Source of the DNA: Haberlea rhodopensis
Taxonomy: Eukaryota; Streptophyta; Magnoliopsida; Lamiales; Gesneriaceae
Length of the DNA: 64,000 nt
Assembly: GCA_907163345.1 (NCBI GenBank)
Contig: CAJQUN010000007.1
Location: forward strand, 2,797,206-2,861,205
Reading direction: 5' to 3'
Numbering within the stretch: the first letter of the stretch is position 1; every line of letters starts with the position of its first letter. The translations under genes and the position numbers were made by a program. The notes below the pieces were generated by a model, which was not told where the DNA came from, did not search any database, and saw only the letters and a program-made list of their open reading frames with translations. Below, piece by piece: positions 1 to 11,026 of this stretch.

Positions 1-469
1 GAAAACAGAGATAGAGTATTTTCAAAGGTGAATCCATAAACCATGGAGGCCTGATGAATATACATTTGACTATCCCTCCGATCGAAGTTCTTCCTCTCTG
101 AAACAAGGTGGATCGACGATCGAAGATTTTCCTCTCTGAAACAAGGTGGATCGAAGCTCTTCCTCTCCACAACTAAGTGGATCGAAGCTCTCCGATCTAC
201 ACTGTTTGTTTAAAATTTGTCATGTATCAACTATATTTTGTAGAAATAGATATGTATTATGTTAGATCCAGTTATCAGAATCCATCTTAAATGAAGATGA
301 ATCTCTATCAATTGTTCAGTTTGATTACAACTTGTAATCTGCTTATCTCTATAACAAATGAAATTTCCTCTCAATTATGTCTTCAAGTATTTTCAGGATT
401 CACAACTTAATTATTCGAGTATGAAGTCGTTAAAATGCTTAGTTTTGTCATCACCAAAAAGGGGGAAAT
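1..469 (+). mobile_element. Copia-like element K, 3' end of internal region
   Basis: No coding region is recognisable here. The segment ends in a polypurine tract at 456-469 (AAAAAGGGGGAAAT) directly before an LTR starting TGTTGGGAAAC, which is the standard order at the 3' end of a plus-strand LTR retrotransposon. Short direct repeats containing GGATCGAAG and TTCCTCTC occur at about 75-195. The body and 5' LTR of the element lie left of the window. Assignment to copia rests on the LTR style, which resembles element B. Confidence 0.7.
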
Positions 470-535
470 TGTTGGGAAACGATTTCTAAGTTTTGGTGAT
501 TACAAAGACTCCTACCGGATGAAGACTCCAACCAG

Positions 536-780
536 GTGATAAAGACCAAATGGATGAACACCTACCGGATGTTGAAGTCTTACCGGGTGATAAAGACCAA
601 CTGGATGAACACCTACCGGATGTTGAAGTCTTACCGGGTGACAGAAATCAACTGGATGGCTACCAACTGGATAGACATCAACTGGACAGACATCAACTGG
701 ATACAGACATCAACCGGATAGACATCAACCGGATAAACATAAACTGGATGGACATCTACGGGACAACCATCAACCGGATA
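536..780. repeat. Tandem repeats in LTR K: 51-bp units then 15-bp units
   Basis: Two copies of a 51-bp unit start at 536 and 587 (GTGATAAAGACCAA...). They are followed from about 650 by degenerate copies of a 15-bp unit of the type GACATCAACTGGATA, with the variant ACCGGATA. All units share the CCGGAT or CTGGAT core. The repeat lies upstream of the TATA box in the U3-like part of the LTR. Confidence 0.85.
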
Positions 781-1070
781 GTCTCACACTGAACAAAGAC
801 ATCAACTGGTCATAAGAGGATGGACGACCAGTTGAACAAAGAAAACCAGCAGAAGTCTAAACTTCCAGTAAGAGCACTGAGCAACGAGACAAAATAAGTA
901 CAACATTCTCTGACAAAGGTACAACATAGCGGCGCACCCTGCTATATCTCCGCCACCATTACCATCAGAGTTAAAGAGTCGTTGCTTAACAAAATAGGAA
1001 AGAAGACAATATGAATTTGGAAAGCTAATCTCTTCCTAATACAGAAAAGCTATCGTTGGACAACCAAACC

Positions 1071-1078
1071 TATAAATA
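1071..1078 (+). promoter_or_regulatory. TATA box of LTR K
   Basis: The sequence TATAAATA lies about 600 bp into the LTR, where the U3 promoter of a plant copia element is expected. It has not been tested experimentally. Confidence 0.5.
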
Positions 1079-1645
1079 CGTCCAAGCAAAGAATGAAGAT
1101 GTTAGCTGAACGATTTTCAACAAACAGAAACACCTCAAAGTAAACAAGAAAATCAACTTACTGATATTCCAAAAGTTCACCAAAGAGTAGACAAGCAGTG
1201 CAACTGAATCTGTGATAGATTATTCTAACTGAAGCCTGCTGCTCAAGAACACTCAAAGCTAAACGTGTATTCTGTAAAGAGGGTCATAGAATCTTTTGTA
1301 ACCAAATCAAGTAGTTGTGATTGCTAGGAGTTTAGGCCAAGTTGTGCGAGTGCCTAAGAAGGTTGTATACTGTAAAGTGTAAACCGAGTCTTCTAGTGAA
1401 TCCTTCCTGCAAAGGAAGAAGGGGAGACGTAGAAGCGTTGTGCTTCGAACTTCCAGAAACAATTCTTTTGTCATTTGTTTATTGCTTATGTACTACTCAG
1501 TTTTATTCCTCACAAGTTCAGCAGACGTCTTCCGCACTATAATAAGTGTCTGCTGACTTGCCTGATATTGAGAAGCAACTGTAATACTTAACAGTTTACA
1601 GTTAACTTGAGAAAGAAATCGAAATTGAATCTAGTGTTTATTCAA

Positions 1646-1662
1646 CCCCCCCCCCCCCCCCC
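1646..1662. repeat. Poly(C) tract near the end of LTR K
   Basis: Seventeen consecutive C bases lie about 26 bp before the LTR terminus. The LTRs of element B have the same feature on the minus strand (16 and 20 bases) at the equivalent position. Confidence 0.9.
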
Positions 1663-1688
1663 TTCTAAACACTACCTCGATCCTAACA

Positions 1689-2200
1689 GTTAGAATCCAT
1701 GTAGGAAGGAAAGAAATCAAGAATCCAAGCTTTCCAAAACTCTGCTGGCGATCGATCGGCACTGGCTGGCGATCGATCGCCAGCCTTTATTTTTCAGGCA
1801 GAATGTCTCGGCGATCGATCGCGGATTTTCGCCGATTGATCGCCGAGCCTTAACGTTTTCTGGCGAGTTTCGTATTTTGGCCATAACTTTCTCATACGAA
1901 CTCCAAATTCGATGAATCAGCTGTCCACGCGAAGATAACTGAAAGCTCTACAACTTTTCTATGGACCACATTTCCAAACTTGGCTCGAACATATATCAAT
2001 TTGAGGAGGAAGGAGCGACATGTGTCTTAGATTCCGGTTTTTTTCCTCTTTTTTTCAACTTTATTCCTTCTTTCATCATTTTAGCTTGATTTCTTCACAT
2101 TTTCCTACATTTACACAAATATACGATTAGATAACATATGTATCAATTTATTCGTCAAAATATACTAAATCGTAGACAATTAAACATAATAGATGTGTCT
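1689..2200. other. LTR-like remnant with phased GATC palindromes
   Basis: No gene is visible. Four CGATCGATCG-type palindromes start at 1749, 1770, 1812 and 1833 (the last is CGATTGATCG), at intervals of 21, 42 and 21 bp. The rest resembles gypsy LTR or leader sequence. Its ends cannot be placed because LTR K borders it on the left and remnant J on the right. Confidence 0.6.
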
Positions 2201-3277
2201 ATTTCTAGTCACATCACATACTATCATGTAATCAGGGGGAAAACACATGCTACCATAGCAAAATATACCAATTATAAAATTCCTTGCATTAAACCACTTA
2301 ATGTCCAAATCCCCCATACCATTCAACTCTTAAGTATGCATCTTGTAATGCACTAACATGTTTTCAATTCATTTAACAATTCCTTAATTAGTTGCATGCA
2401 ACTCATAAATGAAAAGAGAAAGGCTCATGCCCACATATAGCAGTGCTCACATGCGAGCATCAAATGAGTGAATATGTATTTAATGTATAATGTACCCTAC
2501 TCAATACCGGCACTGGTACTTCGGTCCTGGAAGCACCTCCAATCCATAGCTCGATCTCAACTCCGGAGCTACCGTTGTAGCTGTTCTACCTGCCCCAACA
2601 GAGACAGCCCCCACACGTTGTGAGCATACCAATACCACCGATCCAATAATCACAATATCACATTACATAATTTACAGAATGTAACGCGGTGAATTTAAAA
2701 GACACTCCCTGAATAGTGTCATCCTCATACAGGATCCCATGTGCTGTTCATGTTCTCACATAAACCAAACCATCAAATCTCTAAAAGCTAGTTAATCATT
2801 ACATTGATTAACTCATCTGTTCCCCAATAAATACCATAATCAATAACCAAATCATTAAACAATGATTACAGATATTCCATATATCTAACCACTAATTCAA
2901 CAGTTTCGTTACCTCGCACGCCCAATAGTGGTGGCATCATAACCGATGTTCGCTCCATAGCGACAACATTTCAACTGTTGCTCGCTCCATAGCGACACCA
3001 TATAATTTGCAATACTTACCAATTTATTGCATTAACAGTATATCATGCATTTCACAGTTGTAATAATATAAAAGACTATGCTCGTACGTTATACGTACCT
3101 TATAATTCCGTAGTCCGAATCAAACATTGCCTTAGTCCCGTGACCCGATGAATTTTGCGTTAACACATAAAATAACTCACAATTATTTATGAGCATGCAA
3201 CCACGTGCCCAAGCACGTTCACATTCCCCAATTATATCATCAACCCATTACGATTAACCATTTTAAAAGACCCCGGG
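2200..3277 (-). mobile_element. Gypsy LTR remnant J, left part
   Basis: This part lines up in order with solo LTRs D and E, which are also on the minus strand. Shared landmarks are GGGGAAAACACAT near 2237, GCTCACATGCGAGCAT near 2448, GAGACAGCCCCCAC near 2600 and CTCGTACG...CGTACCTTA near 3083. The outer terminus (expected TGTTAGGACCCC) is missing, so the left edge is approximate. Solo LTR I interrupts it at 3278. Confidence 0.65.
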
Positions 3278-4030
3278 TGTGATGTCCGCGAAATGATTAA
3301 TTGTGTTTAAGGCATTAATGTGTTCATATGATTAAATATGATTAATTATGGTGGTAATTGCCTTATGTGTTGGAATTAATTGCCATGTGGAAATGCTTGG
3401 TCATGTGGGCTGGTAGAGCATTTCAGGGTGCATGTTATGCATGTTGGGTAATTGGGTGTTTCAATGGCCTACATGTGTTTGTAGTCATTTATTTTGTGAA
3501 ACATGCATTTAATTGGAATTTGGTGCATTGTGGTGAAATGTGTTTAAAATACCATGTTGGGGTATAATTTGCATCATGTTAATTGTTGGGGTACAAATTA
3601 AGTAAAGGTTTAACCCTTTACCTCACCCCCTTTTTATCCCACTTTATCTCTTCACTCTAAATCCCCAATCTCTTCACAAACCCTCATTTTTCCCCCAACT
3701 CATTTTTGGCTCCAAGGAAGGAGAGGAATCCTTGCAAAAGCTCCACCCTTGTGATTCTTGGTAAGATTTGAGACCTAGGAAGTATATATATACCATCCTT
3801 TGTTGTTTTGAAGTGTTTGTGTTGAGTTTGGAATGATTTTAAAGGATTTTGAAATGGGTTTGTTTGGGTTAGTGTGATTTTTTAGTGGGATGTTAGATTG
3901 TTGGTGTTTTAATGATGTTTGATGAAGGTTTTTAGTGTTTTTGTGTTTTGAGTTTGTTGGTATAAGTGTTGTGGAAGTTGGGAAGAAATTTTGGTACAAA
4001 AATGGTGAAAATCGCGACTTCTGGTAGTGG

Positions 4031-4237
4031 CGATCTATCGCTACAAAGGCAGCGATCGATCGCCGAGGGGCAGTGGGCAAATCAAGTGTAGGCGATCGAT
4101 CGCCTTAAATGGCGCGATCGATCGCCGAGGGCCAGTAGCTTTTGAGCGCAGCAGGCGATCGATCGCCTCAATTGGAGCGATCGATCGCCGCAATGCAAAA
4201 AGTGAGGCGATCGATCGCCTCGTGTAGCGATCGATCG
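4031..4237. repeat. Phased CGATCGATCG array in LTR I
   Basis: Seven perfect copies of CGATCGATCG start at 4053, 4093, 4115, 4156, 4178, 4208 and 4228. One variant (CGATCTATCG) starts at 4031. Intervals are 22, 40, 22, 41, 22, 30 and 20 bp. Most copies extend to the 12-base palindrome GCGATCGATCGC. Spacers are unrelated to each other. The array lies 753-959 bp into the LTR. Confidence 0.95.
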
Positions 4238-4394
4238 CCACTGTTTTAAAGTTGGAAAATGGTGAATTTTGATGAATTTTTGGTATTTGGCTATTGTTTA
4301 GCTTCTAATATTGATTTGTATGGTTGTGTAGAACCATCCCAGGTACCGACAACGTCAAGGAGATAAAGTTACTCAACTTCTCCACTTTTGAGAC

Positions 4395-4425
4395 TAAGGT
4401 ACGTAGTGAGACGTACGAGCATCGG
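4395..4425 (+). promoter_or_regulatory. Conserved GTACGT/ACGTAC inverted repeat, LTR I
   Basis: AAGGTACGT, then a short loop, then ACGTACGAGCATCGGACGG. The six-base arms can pair in DNA or RNA. The same block occurs at matching positions in all the gypsy LTRs of the window. AG|GTACGT also fits a 5' splice-site consensus. Its function is unknown. Confidence 0.6.
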
Positions 4426-4579
4426 ACGGTAAATTGTGTTACAACTTTAATGATGTATATTGTGAATAGTGTGTCCTTATATGTGTTGGAATATGTGAAA
4501 TGATAGTGTTATATCATGATATTGGAATCAATTGTGTTTGATTATTGTGGTAGAATTGATGAATGTTCCGGTAGCCTTT

Positions 4580-4735
4580 ATCTCCGAGCGAGGGAGGTAC
4601 TTGCCGCTGTCATATGAAGCGATGGTAGTATGATATTTGCCGCTGTCATGTCTAAGCGAAGTAACATGCCGCTGTCATTGTCGAAGCGAGGGATATCATA
4701 TGATGCCGCTATATGTCGAAGCGAGGGGTCCTAAA
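4580..4735. repeat. CCGCT...AGCG repeats in LTR I
   Basis: Four degenerate units contain (C)CGCTGTCAT or CCGCTATAT followed by GAAGCGA, so each unit has short CGCT/AGCG complementary arms. Related units occupy the equivalent place in Q (about 62745-62830), C (about 27512-27565) and D and E on the minus strand. Confidence 0.7.
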
Positions 4736-5261
4736 ATTCCGATGTTGTATTGGGACCGGAACATTCACAATTCTAGTGATTAATGTGGAGTACTGTGGAT
4801 ATAATTGGAAACGCGTTATCGATCGTTATATCGCGAACTAATGATTTTGTGCATAAGTTTGTGAAACAGGAACAACAATGAAATGTGCTAATGTGGTGAT
4901 CAAGGAGCATATCTATTATTTGTCACATGCGCTTAATTATTTTATTAAGTTGAATTGTGTTAAGTGGTGATATATATATATGCTCATGGTGAGTTGTTCA
5001 TGTAGGTACGCTTTTGGAAAAAAAGGGGCTAAGGGTTGGGTTGAACTGTGAGCTGAAGGAGACTTGAAAGAAGATAGAATACAGGATTTTTGTTAGTCTT
5101 ATCATTCATTTTGGGAATGTAATTAACTAACTATTGAAGTTTTATTTTTGGCCTGTAATTACATTGAGCTCACATAACAACCAGAACTCTAAGATGTCTC
5201 TAATACATATTTAGCCCTGTTTATATCTTGATTTCACCGTTAAGGAACTAGGGTCCTTACA

Positions 5262-6069
5262 CCGGGCGAAGCATGCATCGATTCCCCAACAACAAAACAA
5301 TATATACCATAAGACAGGGCATCTGGATCGATCGGCTCGATCGATCGCGAGCCCAAAAAAATTATGCTCGAAAAACATCCTTGCTCGATCGGCGAGCTCT
5401 GAAACAGCCAAAAATGGCGTTTTACAAGCCAAAACCCACAGGATAACAATCCTAACACCCAAAATACCAATATTCCTCAACATAAATACCATAAAACCCC
5501 TTAAACATTCCAACCCAAAAAATCTTTAAAATTTCAAAAACTCTAACCCAACCTTAAACTCAACCAAACACCACAATACTACTATCAAATCGAAGATAGA
5601 GACGAGGGGAAGAAGATTACCAACTTTTCTTTGAGAAATTCTGCTCCCAAGTCGAGCCTTCAACGATTTTTGCTCCAAAGAAGAAAAGGGAAAGGGTTGG
5701 GGAAGAAGGGGGCGCGAGAGAGAGGAGAGAGAGAGGAGAGAATTCGTGCAATGATTGAACACTGAGTCCACTTGGTATATATTACCAAGGCTCAAAAATC
5801 CTGAGTCATCCACAAATACATCATGACTCATTAAAAATCACCTGTGTTAAATTATTACCTCTCAATCTCAACATTCCATTACCAACCCCAATACAAAGCA
5901 CCGAGATCCCAGATCCCACCAAAAACTCAATTCCAAGGTTTATCACTACGATGAGAATACAATTTCAACCCTTGGATCCAACGACCCCAAATACCGGATT
6001 TAAAATCCTCAAAATCCATTAAAGATCATTACCACATCGGGATTACACCATTAATTCCCGGGCATCACA
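5262..6069 (-). mobile_element. Gypsy LTR remnant J, right part (5' end)
   Basis: This is the continuation of J after solo LTR I. On the minus strand it begins TGTGATGCCCGGGAATTAATG, as in C, D and E (TGTGATGACCTGGGATT), and contains a TATA-like GGTATATATTACC near 5775. It holds a degraded palindrome cluster at 5325-5395 whose 13-bp interval does not fit the phased pattern. It is inserted in the RNase H region of gypsy element L. Confidence 0.75.
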
Positions 6070-7220
6070 GTAGTCATAATTCAATGCGAAAACCACTGCT
6101 GCCAGTTCCAGGTCATGAGTGGGGTACCTCATTTTGTGTTCTTTCAGCTGTCGTGAAGCATACACAATCATCTTTCCATTTTGCATGAGTACACACCCTA
6201 ACCCTTCTTTTGATGTGTCACTGTAGATACAGAATCCTTCGTGACCATCAGTCAATGTAAGGATAGGTGCTGACACAAGTAGATCTTTTAATTTCTCAAA
6301 GGTCTTCTGACACTTGGAATCCCATTCGAACTTCACTCCCTTTCTAGTTAACTTCGTGAGTGGTAATGCGACTCGAGAAAATCCTTCCACAAATTGTCGA
6401 TAATATCAGGCCAATCCCATAAAACTTCGAATTTCTGTCACTGATGTTGGAACTTTCCACTCGGTGATGGCTTGAACTTTTGCTGGGTCTACACGGATTC
6501 CATGAGTATCAATAATGTGTCCCAAAAAATATACTGAATCCAGTCAAAAGTCCTATTTCTCGAATTTTGCAAATAACTGTTGTTGCCATAACCTTTCCAA
6601 TGTTATGTTCCTCGTGTTCTTCCCTTGATAGGGAATAGATCAATATATCATCAATGAACACTATGACAAACTTGTTTAGCCATTCTCGGAATATGTGATT
6701 CATTAACGCAGTCCAAACAGCATCACTAAGAATTCATAATATCATGCTCTTTAATACCGATTTGATTATACCCAGATCTCAAGTCAATCTTGGACAATAT
6801 TTGAGCACCTTGTAACTGGTCAAACAAATCGTCGATTTTCGGTTGTGGATATTTATTCTTCATGGTGAATCGATTCAACTCCCTGTAGTCAATACACATT
6901 CTCATGCTGCTGTCTTTTTTCTTCACAAACAATACCGGTGCTCCCCAAGGTGACACACTAGGCCTTGTGAAGCATTTATCTTGTAGTTCATTCAATTGCT
7001 CTTTCAACTCTTTCAGCTCTGCTGGTGCCATCCTATAGGGTGCTTTGGAGATCGGTTTTGCTCCCGGAATAATATCAATGGAAAATTCCGTACTTCGGAT
7101 TGGTGGTAGTCCTGGTAAATCCTTGGGAAAAACATCCAAGAATTCATTTACCGTACAAATCTTACTTATTTTTGCTTCCACTTCACACACGTGGCCACAA
7201 AATCGTTCGTGCAAGCTCAC
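6070..7220 (-). pseudogene. Gypsy element L: reverse transcriptase/RNase H, broken
   Basis: Minus-strand pieces give, from high to low coordinate: the RT N-terminal linker (DVFPKDLPGLPP, then APYRMAPAEL) and RT palm (6726-7220, with VLFVKKKDSSMRMCIDYREL and KIDLRSGYNQI); the RT active-site piece with FIDDILIYS (6509-6703); and the RNase H-type piece (6070-6390, with YSDTSKEGLGCVLMQ and YASRQLKEHK). A deletion with a frameshift separates the first two near 6720. Further stops lie between 6391 and 6508. LTR J cuts the RNase H region off at 6069. The polyprotein cannot be made from this copy. Confidence 0.9.
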
Positions 7221-7499
7221 GCCCTCATAACAGATCTCTTTACCCGAGTTTGTTTATAAGGTTATAATCTTTCGGTAAAAGTCAATGTGAGCCCTTGCAC
7301 TACTTAGCCCATCCAGTCCCAGAACTATGTCGAATTCTTTCATGTTGATAATGAGCAGGTTGGCCTTGAATTTTTCGTTTTCCACAACAAGTGTTAAGTC
7401 ATTGCATACATATTTAATTAAGATTGTTTTAATGGACTCAGTACTTGCATTATATGTAACAGTGGACTGATATGCAAATCAAGTTTCTCCACACAAGAC

Positions 7500-7560
7500 T
7501 AGGATATAGAGGAATTTGAGGCTCCAGAATCAAATAACACGTAAACATCATGATTCAAGA
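7500..7560 (-). pseudogene. Gypsy element L: aspartic protease fragment
   Basis: The minus strand encodes VYVLFDSGASNSSIS. This carries the DSGA active-site motif of a retroviral-type aspartic protease in the expected place between gag and RT. The surrounding frame is broken by stops. Confidence 0.75.
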
Positions 7561-7659
7561 ATTTAAATTTACCTTCATATCAGCTCATGATCCTCCTCAG
7601 CACCGACATCATACAATCTAGATGGATTACGAGTTGTTGTCCATGTTGCTGATTTGTTC

Positions 7660-8629
7660 ATGTGGTTTGCTTCATAAGGGGACAGTCTCTAATCCGATGA
7701 TCTTTAAATCCACATTTGAAGAAACCTCCGGTATTCCAGTAGCATTCCCCTTGTATGACTCCGATTGCACGTTGGGAAGACGTCATTCTTCTTTCTCAAT
7801 GTTTATCTGTTTACGAGGTGGCGGCCTATGCTCCCTGCTTCTGAATTTAGGCTTCCATTTTCGATTCTGTGGGATTTCTAGGTTCCTCAATGCAGATTCT
7901 ACGAACAATGCCCTCTCCATGAGTTCATCAAATTTAGTATCCATGAGAGGTGCCGCTTTAAGCCTGATGCCAGTGCGAAGAACTTGTCTGAACCTTGTAA
8001 TCTTGTTGTTCTCAGATTGCAAATATAGAGGAAAAAATTTTCCCAGCTCTTGGAACTTCCAAAAGTATTCCAGCTCAGTCATATTTTCGATTTGCCTTAG
8101 ACTCAAAAATTCATCTTCTTTAGCCATTCGGACCGCTTCATGGAAATACTGTTGCAAAAATTTATCTCTAAAACTCGTCCAGGTGATAGGATTTTGTCCC
8201 ATACTTGCTTCACTGAGGTCCACCAGTACTTTGCATTTCCTTCTAGGAATGGTGTCACCACTGTTACTTTTTCTCCATCGACAATGTTTATAGCTTTAAG
8301 AAATTCCTCGATCTTAGTCAGCCATTCTTCAGCTTTCAAGGGATTGGTCTCATTTCCAAAGTACGATGGTCGGAGTGCTCTAATCTCTCAAATTTGGTCA
8401 TTCTCTGTTGTTCCGATTGAGGTGGTGCTGCAACAACAATTTGTAGCAAAACTCCAGCTATAATGCGGCATATGTTTGTGATGTCCACCTCATTCATTGT
8501 TCCCAAATTCATATTTGGGTTTCCACCTTGATTTTAGTTCAAATTCTGATTTTGACTTTCCTCTAAGTCATGATTTGAGCCCTGCTCCTGATTATCACTC
8601 CGATTACTACTGGTTCTTCCTCTAGCCAT
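7660..8629 (-). pseudogene. Gypsy element L: gag, broken
   Basis: The gag start codon is probably at 8627-8629 (MARGRTSSNRSDNQEQ). The frame soon meets stops. The capsid-like region survives in two overlapping frames: 8103-8339 (EEWLTKIEEFLKAI and AKYWW) and 7783-8223 (ITWTSFRDKFLQQYF, then SLRQIENMTELEYFWKFQEL). This is the Retrotrans_gag pattern of plant gypsy elements. A degenerate zinc knuckle (FFKCGFKDHRIRDC) lies near 7680-7725 and lacks its first cysteine. Plus-strand ORFs over this stretch are shadows. Confidence 0.85.
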
Positions 8630-8748
8630 TTGGAATATTAAAACAAGAGTGGAGTTTTATCATAAGATTCATAAGCAAGAAAGATAAATAATCGAACATA
8701 AAGAAACTATTCTTAAGACAAATAACTAAACTAAACATATAAACTACT

Positions 8749-8760
8749 GTTGTGATACCA
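8749..8760 (-). other. Primer-binding site of element L
   Basis: The minus-strand sequence TGGTATCACAAC lies two bases inside the LTR boundary. It resembles the plant initiator-Met tRNA primer site (TGGTATCAGAGC), with changes in its second half. Confidence 0.7.
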
Positions 8761-8762
8761 AC

Positions 8763-11026
8763 TGTGACGGCCCGCCCCAACGGTTCGCCCGCTGTGTTCA
8801 CTTACTTCCACACAAGGCTTCACACAATCAAAAATTATTTATCAATTTGAAATTCTGTTTAGTGGAAACGTTCCAATTTCATAACGAACTAAAATGTGTT
8901 GACTTTGAGTTTAAAAAAAAATTTGGGTAGAGTCTCCCCTTAATATTTGCACCCCGTGATCAAACTAAACCACTCCATTCAATATTAATAACCACTCCAA
9001 AAACGATAATAAAGCACATTCCTCAAAATCAAGCTAAAATATAATAAAACTGATTTATGTTCTCAATAGATAAACTTAGAGTTCTCAAAATATTAAACTT
9101 TATAATCCTTCTAAACATGCTCCTCGTCCGTCTTATCTATGTTCTCGACACTATCTGTAATATGTCATATTATAGGTAAAGGTGAGTCGCTGCATTTTAT
9201 AGTAAGCACAGTAAAATATTTGATAAAAACATTAAAATCATCATTTTTCCATAATATGACGAAAAATAATACATTTTCATATCAAAATAGCTTTTACACA
9301 TATATAGGTTAATCTGAGAAGTTAGCAAAGCTAACTTTCACAAAGCAGATTCATAACAGAAATAACTGCACAAATAACTAACGAATAACAATCATAATCA
9401 TATAACAGTCACATAATAGCAATACCATAGCCATGATGTAATGAAACAAATGCATACTCAGAATAAGGAAGTGACACGATGATATCATTCCAGACTATAC
9501 CCGCTGGAAGGGTATGTACAGATATTATACACACTCCACATTCGGGAAAAACAAAATGCGTTTATTTATTCTCGTCGCCAACGAGCCGAAAGTGTGCGTG
9601 TTTTGACTCTTGTCGCAAACGAGACAGACAAAACAAAGAACATCCTTAGTTCACAACATTAAATCATTTCACTGTATCAAGAAAAGAATGTCATTTAAAA
9701 AAAGTTTTCACACACAATAAAATGCTATTCGACATTCCATTTTTCAACAAAATCACATTTCTATCAAAAATCATTTCTTCAAAATAATCTTGCATGCGTA
9801 CTATCCCAAAATATTTCAAAAATAAATAACATAAAATACTTAAATAATTTGCGAAAAATGCAACTCCTTTTACGTACTTCGCAACATCCTAAATTAGTTC
9901 AAGTTACCCACTCCCCAACAAATCTCCAAAAGTTATCAAGGATTTCCTATCACATATTAACATTATTTAAACAATTAATATTTACCTAAAAATAGTCTCA
10001 AATTTCAGACTTTATGAATAGAATTTCTACACAAACAGACGCTTTTAGGTATCTAAATCGTCCAAAACTTAGTCAAAAATTCCTACCACTTCAGATAAAC
10101 CTAAACTAATATTTCTAGGATTAAATGCCAATTTTGAAGGCTAGAAAAACTTTAAAAAAATTAAATTTTCGGCCAGCATCTTTTTGATGGCTTTCAGGGG
10201 ATGAAAATCGAACTTTTCGGCGTAGAAAACTAATTCTTTAGTCCCATTTATTGCCTAGAGTCTCGGGGCTTTGATGGACCCGCAAACGAAGATTTTTAAT
10301 CACCCGAGCAACAATATTTTGAGCCTAACATGGCTGAAATCATAGTGCCAGCAAATTATTTTCTCAACCAGTTTTATGCATAAATGTTTTTTGGCCTACA
10401 GTTGGTTCTAGGCTACAATCCTTATCGAACTCACATTCCAATCATATATTGATTGCACATATTTTAAATGTCTATAACTAACAATCAATAAAAAAGGGGT
10501 GGAAAATTGATGAAACTAAACAAAATAACCTGTCATAACAGTAGACTAAACAAAAATAACGATGGTTGAGATTATACCTTTTTGAGACTGGAAAATTTTC
10601 CAAAACCTATCCAAAATTGTTTCTGGACACAAATAGATGGAGCAGATAGACGAGATGCTAAAATCGAAGGATTCTTGGCGTCAGAAAGGGTTATGGCCGG
10701 TGAAGGTGTGCCAAAGAGTGAGTGTCGATGGTTTCTCCTCTGTTCTTGACTGAAAGGTGCATATATAGAAGGTATGACGAGATGGACACATTTTCAGTTA
10801 CAGATTTGAGGATATGAATCGAAGGTATGGAGGCGTTACAATAAATAATTGAAACTGAAAATGTTTGGGAGAGAAGTGAAGATGCACGCTGCAACAGGAA
10901 CGAAGAAAATGAATTGGGTCAATTTCTTTGGCCCACTCTCGGTTCTCAATGGTTTCTCTTTCTAATATTATTATTTTTTTTTTTTTATTTTTTTTTTTTT
11001 AAGAAAAGAAAACTTGGGCCATTACA
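8763..11026 (-). mobile_element. 5' LTR of gypsy element L
   Basis: On the plus strand it runs from TGTGACGGCCCGCC to GGGCCATTACA (2,264 bp), so the element reads leftwards. The primer site and gag lie just inside it. The outer edge abuts the MULE transposase frame at 11027 (ACTTC follows, a candidate TSD). The partner LTR lies left of the window. It contains AT-rich sequence and a T run at 10973-11000 but no gene; the small ORF at 10691-10894 has no recognisable domain. Confidence 0.85.

Larger units (their letters stand above)
470..1688 (+). mobile_element. 3' LTR of copia element K
   Basis: The LTR starts TGTTGGGAAA after the polypurine tract and ends CGATCCTAACA, giving about 1,219 bp with TG...CA termini. 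The end shares its style with the minus-strand LTR of element B: a long C run, then CTAAACAC, then GATCCTAACA. The five bases after it are GTTAG; the matching duplication would lie outside the window, so the TSD cannot be tested. ORFs inside it are in repeats and are not considered genes. Confidence 0.8.
3278..5261 (+). mobile_element. Solo LTR I (gypsy), TSD CCGGG
   Basis: The element begins TGTGATGTCCGCGAAATG and ends GGGTCCTTACA (1,984 bp). It is flanked by identical five-base duplications, CCGGG at 3273-3277 and 5262-5266, with no internal region, so it is a solo LTR. It shares its start, the TAGAACCATCCCAGGTACC block near 4328 and the ACGTACGAGCATCGGACGG block near 4405 with LTRs H, O and Q. 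ORFs across the palindrome array are by-products of the repeat. Confidence 0.93.

Noticed and set aside
4027..4241. ORFs on both strands through the GATCGATC arrays, with repeated DRSPR or RRSIA peptides
   Set aside because: The repeated peptide is a direct result of the palindrome; it appears on both strands and in every array, with no shared start or flanking domain.
5325..5395. Palindrome cluster of remnant J as a further phased array
   Set aside because: Only one perfect core, and a 13-bp interval breaks the pattern; kept as a degraded cluster and not counted.
7622..8293. 223-residue plus-strand ORF
   Set aside because: It lies antisense to the gag of element L, where the minus strand gives recognisable capsid and zinc-knuckle motifs.
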